Assembly (NCBI GenBank): GCA_017542145.1
Contig: JAFXXQ010000001.1
Coordinates: 1 to 64,000, forward strand
Reading direction: 5' to 3'
Source: Bacteroidaceae bacterium
GTDB taxonomy: Bacteria; Bacteroidota; Bacteroidia; Bacteroidales; Bacteroidaceae
Length of the DNA stretch: 64,000 nucleotides
A model generated the notes under the pieces. It worked only from the letters and a program-made list of their open reading frames with translations. It made no database searches and was not told where the DNA came from. This document shows, piece by piece, positions 59,036 to 64,000 of this stretch. The stretch's first letter is position 1. Each line of letters begins with the position of its first letter. A program made the position numbers and the translations under genes.

Positions 59036-61981
59036 ATGAGTACATTATTTTATAGTAGTAAACAAGGCCTACGGGTGGCCCTTGTCGGAATAACCTTGCT
59101 GGCACTCTGCGTGTTGGCAGGCTGCAACTCGCGTATGAAGGAAACGGCACACGGCGTCGTAGTCAAGGTGACGGGCGAGGCTCGTCTCGTGCGTTTGGAA
59201 GTGGTGAACGACGATGTCATCCGCGTCAGCGCCACAGCCGGCAAGACCTTCTCGAAGCGTCAGAGCCTCATGGCCAACTACACTTATCCGACGGAGAAGA
59301 CATGGACCGTCGCAAAACGCGACGATGGTGCCGTGGAACTCGCCACACCTGCCCTGCGTGCCATCGTCCAGACGGATGGAACCGTCAGTTTTACCGATGC
59401 CGACGGGCATCCCATCCTTGCCGAGCAGGGACGTACCCTCACCCCTATGGCCGACCCGCAGGCCGACAAGCAGGGGCACCACAAACGGGCCTACACCTTG
59501 CGACAGCTCTGGCGGAGTGGGGAAGAGGAGGCCTTCTACGGACTTGGACAGCACCAGAGCGACGAGTTCAACTACCGCGACCTGAACGAGAACCTCTTCC
59601 AGTACAATACGAAGGTTACTGTGCCCATGATTGTCTCCACAAAGGGCTATGGTATCCTTTGGGACAACTACAGCGAGAGCCGTTGGGGCGATGCCCGCCC
59701 CTATGCTCGTCTTAATGAGGTGTTCACCCTCTACGATAAGGACGGCCATAAGGGCACCCTCACGGGAACGTGGACCAACAGCAGAAGGGACATTAACGAT
59801 GTCAACACTTTGATAAGGCAGGAACCCTTCTTGAACTTCGACAACGAGCAGAATAATAAACGCTATCTTCCTCAATTCCCGCTCGACGGCGCAAAGGTCG
59901 TCTTCGAGGGCGAGTTAGCGGCAAAGGAGAGCGGTATCCATCGCTTCCTCCTTTATTACGCAGGTTACACGCGCGTGTTTTTAGGCGGCGACGAGGTGGT
60001 GGCCGAGCGTTGGCGTACGGCATGGAATCCCAATAGCTTCAAGTTCGCCTTCCCCCTTGAGGCCGGTAAACGCGTGCCCCTTCGCATCGAATGGGAGCCC
60101 GATGGCGGCAGCTCCTACTGCGCTCTCACCGCGCTCACGCCCCGTCCTGCTGATGAGGAGAACGCCATCGCCTTCTGGAGTGAGATGGGCGATGAGATAG
60201 ACTACTACTTCATTGCCAGCATCTCCACCCCTTCCCGTGATGGAGGGGAACAGGGAAGAGGTATCCTCTCTCCCCTCGACCGTGTGGTTAGCGGCTATCG
60301 GGCCGTGACGGGCAAGGCTCCTGTGATGCCGCGCTGGGCCATGGGTTTCTGGCAATGCCGCGAGCGCTACAAGACGGCCGACGAAATCCTCTCCGTCGTC
60401 AGCGAACTGCGCCGTCGTCAGATGCCCGTCGATGTCATCGTTCAGGACTGGTTCTATTGGCAGGAAGACCAATGGGGCAGCCACGAGTTCGATCGTGTAC
60501 GCTATCCTGACCCACGCGCCATGATAGACAGCATCCACGCCATGAACACGCGCTACATGATTTCCGTCTGGCCCAAGTTCTATGCCAATACCGAGCATTT
60601 CCGCGAGTTCGACGAACGCGGCTGGATGTATCGCCGTGCAGTCGAGGACAGCATCCGCGACTGGGTCGGACGTGGCTATGTCGGTTCGTTCTACGATGCT
60701 TACAGCCCAGGTGCCCGTCAGCTCTTCTGGAAGCAGATGAACGATCACCTCTACAGCCGTTATCCCATCGATGCCTGGTGGATGGACGCCAGCGAGCCCA
60801 ATGTCCGCGACTGTCAGGAAATGCCCTACCTGAAAGCCCTCTGCGGCCCCACCGAGTTTGGCTCATCGACGGAGTATCTGATGGCGTACGGTCTGATGAA
60901 TGCCGACGCCATCTACAACGGCCAGCGTAGCGTCAATCCCAATACGCGTGTCTTCCTTCTCACGCGCAACGGCTATGCCGGCCTGCAGCGTTACAGCACA
61001 GCCATCTGGAGTGGCGACATCGGTACCCGTTGGGAAGACCTCAAGGCACAGATTTCGGCTGGCATCAACTTCTGCATGAGTGGCATACCCTTCTGGGGTA
61101 TGGATTCCGGCGGATTCTGTACCGAGAAACGTTATGAACGGGCGTGGAACCAATATCAGCAGACAGGCGAGGAGACGGACGACCTGCGCGAGTGGCGCGA
61201 GTTGCAGGCGCGCTGGTTCCAGGTCGATGCTTTCGTGCCCCTCTTCCGCGTACATGGCCAGTACCCCTTCCGCGAGGTTTGGTACACCGCTCCCGAGGGA
61301 CACCCCGCCTACCGAAGCATGCTTTACTATGACCGTTTGCGCTACCGCCTGATGCCCTATATCTACTCCCTCAACGGCTTGGTCCACTTTGCCGACTACA
61401 CCCTTATGCGCGGCTTGCCGATGGACTTTACGGCTGATGCCCGCACCTACGGTGTCAGCGACCAGTTCATGTTCGGTCCTTCTTTGATGGTCTGCCCCGT
61501 CTATACCTACGGCGCCCGTCAACGCGAGGTTTATTTTCCTGAGAACAAGGGCGGATGGTACGACTTCTACACCTCGCTTCACGCTTCGGCTGGAGGCAAT
61601 CGCAAATTTGTCGAAGCCCCATACGAGCGCATTCCGCTCTACGTCCCCGCGGGCGCTATCCTGCTGACGGGCCCCGACATGCAGTACTCCAACGAAAAAC
61701 CCCTTAGCGAACTGCGTATCGATGTCTATGCCGGGCGCGACGGACACTTCACGCTCTATGAGGACGAAGGTACTACCTATGACTACGAGCGAGGCTTCTG
61801 CTCCTTTATCCCCATCGCCTACAATGATGCAGCACGCACCCTCACACTTGGCAAGCGTAGCGGCTCCTTCCCTGAAATGGTGGCTGAGAAGAACGTTTGC
61901 ATCGCCCTCCACGCCCCCGACGGCACATCGAGCGAGGCCATAGTCACCTACGATGGAGAGTCTCTGACGGTCAATCTTTGA
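59036..61981 (+). CDS. GH31 alpha-glycosidase with PA14-like insert
   Basis: A 981-residue lipoprotein. ATG 59036 is chosen over an in-frame TTG at 59027. Lipobox VLAGC (about Cys25). The N-terminal beta-sandwich has a PA14-like insert at about 265-370 (VFEGELAAKESGIHRFLLYY). The GH31 barrel has the nucleophile Asp584 in DAWWMDASEPN and acid/base Asp661 in SGDIGTRWEDL. A PA14 insert is typical for alpha-xylosidases acting on xyloglucan, but alpha-glucosidase is possible. First gene of an operon with an AraC regulator 3 bp later and a GH5 gene. Confidence 0.92.
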   Translation: MSTLFYSSKQGLRVALVGITLLALCVLAGCNSRMKETAHGVVVKVTGEARLVRLEVVNDDVIRVSATAGKTFSKRQSLMANYTYPTEKTWTVAKRDDGAVELATPALRAIVQTDGTVSFTDADGHPILAEQGRTLTPMADPQADKQGHHKRAYTLRQLWRSGEEEAFYGLGQHQSDEFNYRDLNENLFQYNTKVTVPMIVSTKGYGILWDNYSESRWGDARPYARLNEVFTLYDKDGHKGTLTGTWTNSRRDINDVNTLIRQEPFLNFDNEQNNKRYLPQFPLDGAKVVFEGELAAKESGIHRFLLYYAGYTRVFLGGDEVVAERWRTAWNPNSFKFAFPLEAGKRVPLRIEWEPDGGSSYCALTALTPRPADEENAIAFWSEMGDEIDYYFIASISTPSRDGGEQGRGILSPLDRVVSGYRAVTGKAPVMPRWAMGFWQCRERYKTADEILSVVSELRRRQMPVDVIVQDWFYWQEDQWGSHEFDRVRYPDPRAMIDSIHAMNTRYMISVWPKFYANTEHFREFDERGWMYRRAVEDSIRDWVGRGYVGSFYDAYSPGARQLFWKQMNDHLYSRYPIDAWWMDASEPNVRDCQEMPYLKALCGPTEFGSSTEYLMAYGLMNADAIYNGQRSVNPNTRVFLLTRNGYAGLQRYSTAIWSGDIGTRWEDLKAQISAGINFCMSGIPFWGMDSGGFCTEKRYERAWNQYQQTGEETDDLREWRELQARWFQVDAFVPLFRVHGQYPFREVWYTAPEGHPAYRSMLYYDRLRYRLMPYIYSLNGLVHFADYTLMRGLPMDFTADARTYGVSDQFMFGPSLMVCPVYTYGARQREVYFPENKGGWYDFYTSLHASAGGNRKFVEAPYERIPLYVPAGAILLTGPDMQYSNEKPLSELRIDVYAGRDGHFTLYEDEGTTYDYERGFCSFIPIAYNDAARTLTLGKRSGSFPEMVAEKNVCIALHAPDGTSSEAIVTYDGESLTVNL

Positions 61982-61984
61982 TTC

Positions 61985-62896
61985 ATGAAAAGTACTTGGC
62001 CTTCCCATACCGATTCTGAGGAGCTTATCATCAAGGAGATAACCCCTCTCACGGACAAAGACTGCTTCTATGTGGTGCAGCGCATCAAGGAGACATTTAC
62101 CTATCCCATTCACGAACACAGCGAATGTGAACTCAATTTGGTGGAGAATGCCGCCGGAGCACGGCGCGTGGTAGGCGACTCTGTGCAGGTCATTGATGAC
62201 CTCGACCTCGTCCTCATCACCGGCTCTAACCTCGAACATACCTGGGAACAGCACCTCTGCACCTGTCATTCCATCCGCGAGACCACCATCCAGTTCTCTC
62301 CTGACCTGCTACCTGACGGGCTGCTCCGCAAGAATCAGCTCAACGCCATTGGCCAACTCTTTGAAAAAGCCCGCAATGGCCTCTCCTTTCCTATTCATGT
62401 GGTTCGCAAGGTCTATCCCCGCATTATTGCCTTGCCTATGATCAAGGGCTTCGACGCCTTCGTGCAGTTTCTCACCATCCTGGACGAACTCTCAAAACAT
62501 GCTGACGAGGCGGTACAGCTTTCCTCGTCGGCTTTCGTCAAGGTGGAGCAGGTCAGCGAGAGCCGTCGCATACAGAAAGTGCAACACTACATCAACACGC
62601 ACTTCCGAGAACTTATCACACTCCCTCAGATGGCCGACATCGCTGGCATGACGCCCACATCGTTCAGTCGTTTCTTCCGTTTACGTACAGGGCGGTCATT
62701 CTCCGACTATATTATCGACGTCCGTATCGGTTCGGCAGCCCGCCTGCTCGTCGATACCTCCATGACTGTGTCTGAAATATGCTTCGACAGCGGTTTCAAC
62801 AACCTCTCCAATTTCAACCGCCTTTTTCGCAAAAAGAAGGGCTGCTCGCCCAGCGAGTTCCGCGCCAACTATAAGAAAAAGAAAATCATTTACTGA
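61985..62896 (+). CDS. AraC-family transcriptional regulator
   Basis: A 303-residue cytoplasmic regulator. The N-terminal cupin-like sensor (about 1-180) has HEHSECELNLVENAAG. Two C-terminal helix-turn-helix motifs (about 200-300): LPQMADIAGMTPTSFSRFFR and VSEICFDSGFNNLSNFNRLF, followed by KKKGCSPSEFR. It starts 3 bp after GH31 and is followed 29 bp later by GH5, so it is embedded in the operon it probably controls. Most Bacteroidota glycan operons use SusR or hybrid two-component sensors, making an internal AraC notable. Inducer unknown. Confidence 0.92.
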   Translation: MKSTWPSHTDSEELIIKEITPLTDKDCFYVVQRIKETFTYPIHEHSECELNLVENAAGARRVVGDSVQVIDDLDLVLITGSNLEHTWEQHLCTCHSIRETTIQFSPDLLPDGLLRKNQLNAIGQLFEKARNGLSFPIHVVRKVYPRIIALPMIKGFDAFVQFLTILDELSKHADEAVQLSSSAFVKVEQVSESRRIQKVQHYINTHFRELITLPQMADIAGMTPTSFSRFFRLRTGRSFSDYIIDVRIGSAARLLVDTSMTVSEICFDSGFNNLSNFNRLFRKKKGCSPSEFRANYKKKKIIY

Positions 62897-62925
62897 AACA
62901 TTCACAATTTACAATAAACAAGGTT

Positions 62926-64000
62926 ATGAGAAAATCTTTTTGTTTTTTTGCTCAGCGAAGCTCCTTAACCGTATGCTTCATTTTTTTTCTTTCATTATTA
63001 TCAGTCCTCTTCGTCAGCTGTCATTCTGCTGCCCCTAAGGCATCCCCCTTCGTCCATGTGGAGAACGGGCAGTTCGTCCGGGGTGGACAACCTTACTATT
63101 TCGTTGGCACCAACTTCTGGTACGGTGCCATCCTCGGCTCTACGGGGCAGGGTGGCGACCGTGCCCGTCTTGCGCGAGAGCTTGACTACCTGAAGAGCAT
63201 CGGCATCGACAACCTGCGCGTCCTCGTGGGCGCCGACGGCGAACGGGGTGTACCCGCTAAGATTGAACCCACGCTGCAAACCGCTCCGGGCGTATATAAC
63301 GACACCATCTTTGATGGGTTGGATTACTTCATGGCTGAACTGGGCAAACGCGACATGACCGCCGTGCTCTACATGAACAACTCGTGGGAGTGGACGGGCG
63401 GCTACAGCGTCTATCTCGAGTGGGCCGGCGAGGGCAAGGCACCCATTCCTGCCGTCGACGGCTGGAACGCCTTCCAGCACCACGTGGCGAAATACGCCCA
63501 GAACGACAGCGCAAAGGCCATGTTCAAACGCCACGTCCAGCACGTCGTCACCCGCACCAACCGCTACACGAGAAAACCCTATACCGAAGACCCCGCCCTC
63601 TTTGCCTGGCAGATAGGCAACGAGCCACGTCCCTTCGGGCAGAGGAACTTCAAGGCCTTCGAGGAGTGGGTGCTGGACGTCGCGGCACAAATTAAGGGCC
63701 TCGATCCCAACCACATGGTGGCTACCGGCAGCGAAGGCAAGTACGGCTGTGAGAGCGATGTGGCGATGTGCGAGCGCATCCATGCCGACAAGAACATCGA
63801 CTACCTCAACTTCCACCTCTGGCCGCTCAACTGGAACTGGATTTCCGACAGCACCGTCTGCGAGAACCTGCCTGTGGCAAAGCGCGAGGCAAAGGCCTAT
63901 ATCGACCTCCATGCCGAAATGGCTACCCGCATCGGTAAGCCGATGGTGATGGAGGAGTTCGGCTTCCCACGCGACGGTTTCCAGTTCAGCAAAACCTCCA
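62926..64000 (+). CDS. GH5 (probably GH5_7 beta-mannanase) glycosidase, cut by window edge
   Basis: ATG 62926 opens a frame still open at the window end (358 codons seen). It has a signal peptide and lipobox (LSLLSVLFVSC, about Cys37). The TIM barrel starts at VENGQFVRGGQPYYFVGTNF. The acid/base is Glu233 in FAWQIGNEPRP and the nucleophile Glu344 in MEEFGFPRDG. The motif form WQIGNEPR plus VMEEFGFPRD is typical of GH5_7 endo-beta-mannanases. With GH31 and the AraC regulator it suggests a hemicellulose system (mannan or galactoglucomannan). The C-terminus is missing. Confidence 0.9.
   Translation, partial: MRKSFCFFAQRSSLTVCFIFFLSLLSVLFVSCHSAAPKASPFVHVENGQFVRGGQPYYFVGTNFWYGAILGSTGQGGDRARLARELDYLKSIGIDNLRVLVGADGERGVPAKIEPTLQTAPGVYNDTIFDGLDYFMAELGKRDMTAVLYMNNSWEWTGGYSVYLEWAGEGKAPIPAVDGWNAFQHHVAKYAQNDSAKAMFKRHVQHVVTRTNRYTRKPYTEDPALFAWQIGNEPRPFGQRNFKAFEEWVLDVAAQIKGLDPNHMVATGSEGKYGCESDVAMCERIHADKNIDYLNFHLWPLNWNWISDSTVCENLPVAKREAKAYIDLHAEMATRIGKPMVMEEFGFPRDGFQFSKTS

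Overview
The window reads as a chromosomal segment of a Bacteroidota bacterium, most likely a Prevotella-like member of Bacteroidales. Promoters follow the Bacteroidota form (TAnnTTTG near the start point, TTTG about 20 bases upstream). Gene order is typical for the phylum (ftsX, DUF3098, uppP, truB, queA, folK). There are BspA-like leucine-rich surface proteins, a PorE-like protein and a C-terminal sorting domain of the type IX secretion system, and many lipoproteins and glycoside hydrolases. No rRNA, tRNA, prophage or CRISPR array was recognised.

Layout. Positions 1-4000: the end of an ISL3-type transposase, a small exported protein, a long repeat-bearing gap and a GH3 glycosidase with an inserted PA14 domain. 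A short candidate sRNA lies at 4172-4250. Positions 4414-11790: housekeeping genes miaB, ftsX, DUF3098, uppP, truB, queA, folK and metK; metK has an apparent SAM-II riboswitch. Positions 11820-22978: an envelope region with a three-gene caspase-type cassette, a lipoprotein TPR/HTH sensor, a large BspA-like protein, a truncated lipoprotein and several beta-barrel-like proteins. Three promoters here share a GTCACG-type operator. Positions 22993-32290: a CAP lipoprotein, a CoA transferase, acpP, fabF, rnc, a hexapeptide protein, a lipid A acyltransferase, an MsbA-like ABC exporter and a PAP2 phosphatase. Positions 32637-42614: exported and outer-membrane proteins, a 1.3 kb gap with large inverted repeats, a LysM/periplasmic-binding fusion, a second BspA-like protein and a T9SS cargo protein. 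Positions 42664-46819: uvrA and meaB. Positions 47258-51382: a minus-strand operon GH20, GH109 and a sugar kinase, forming a HexNAc pathway. Positions 51613-58701: PorE-like protein, topB, DUF2752, TM2, an SDR and acetyltransferase pair, and a zinc peptidase. Positions 59036-64000: a GH31, AraC and GH5 glycan operon, cut off by the window edge.

The strongest unexplained signal is in the gaps between genes. At least eight short arrays repeat with an exact period of 21 or 22 bp (two helical turns). Each has its own core word, but several share the same short linkers (CCAG, GTAG, TTAG before CG). Separate families also occur: two large inverted-arm elements, MITE-like elements with ATGAAAAATGAA ends, two of which now encode the N-terminal signal region of an exported protein, and 9-bp tandem expansions inside topB and uvrA. 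These suggest a genome with active small-repeat dynamics that also reaches into coding sequence.
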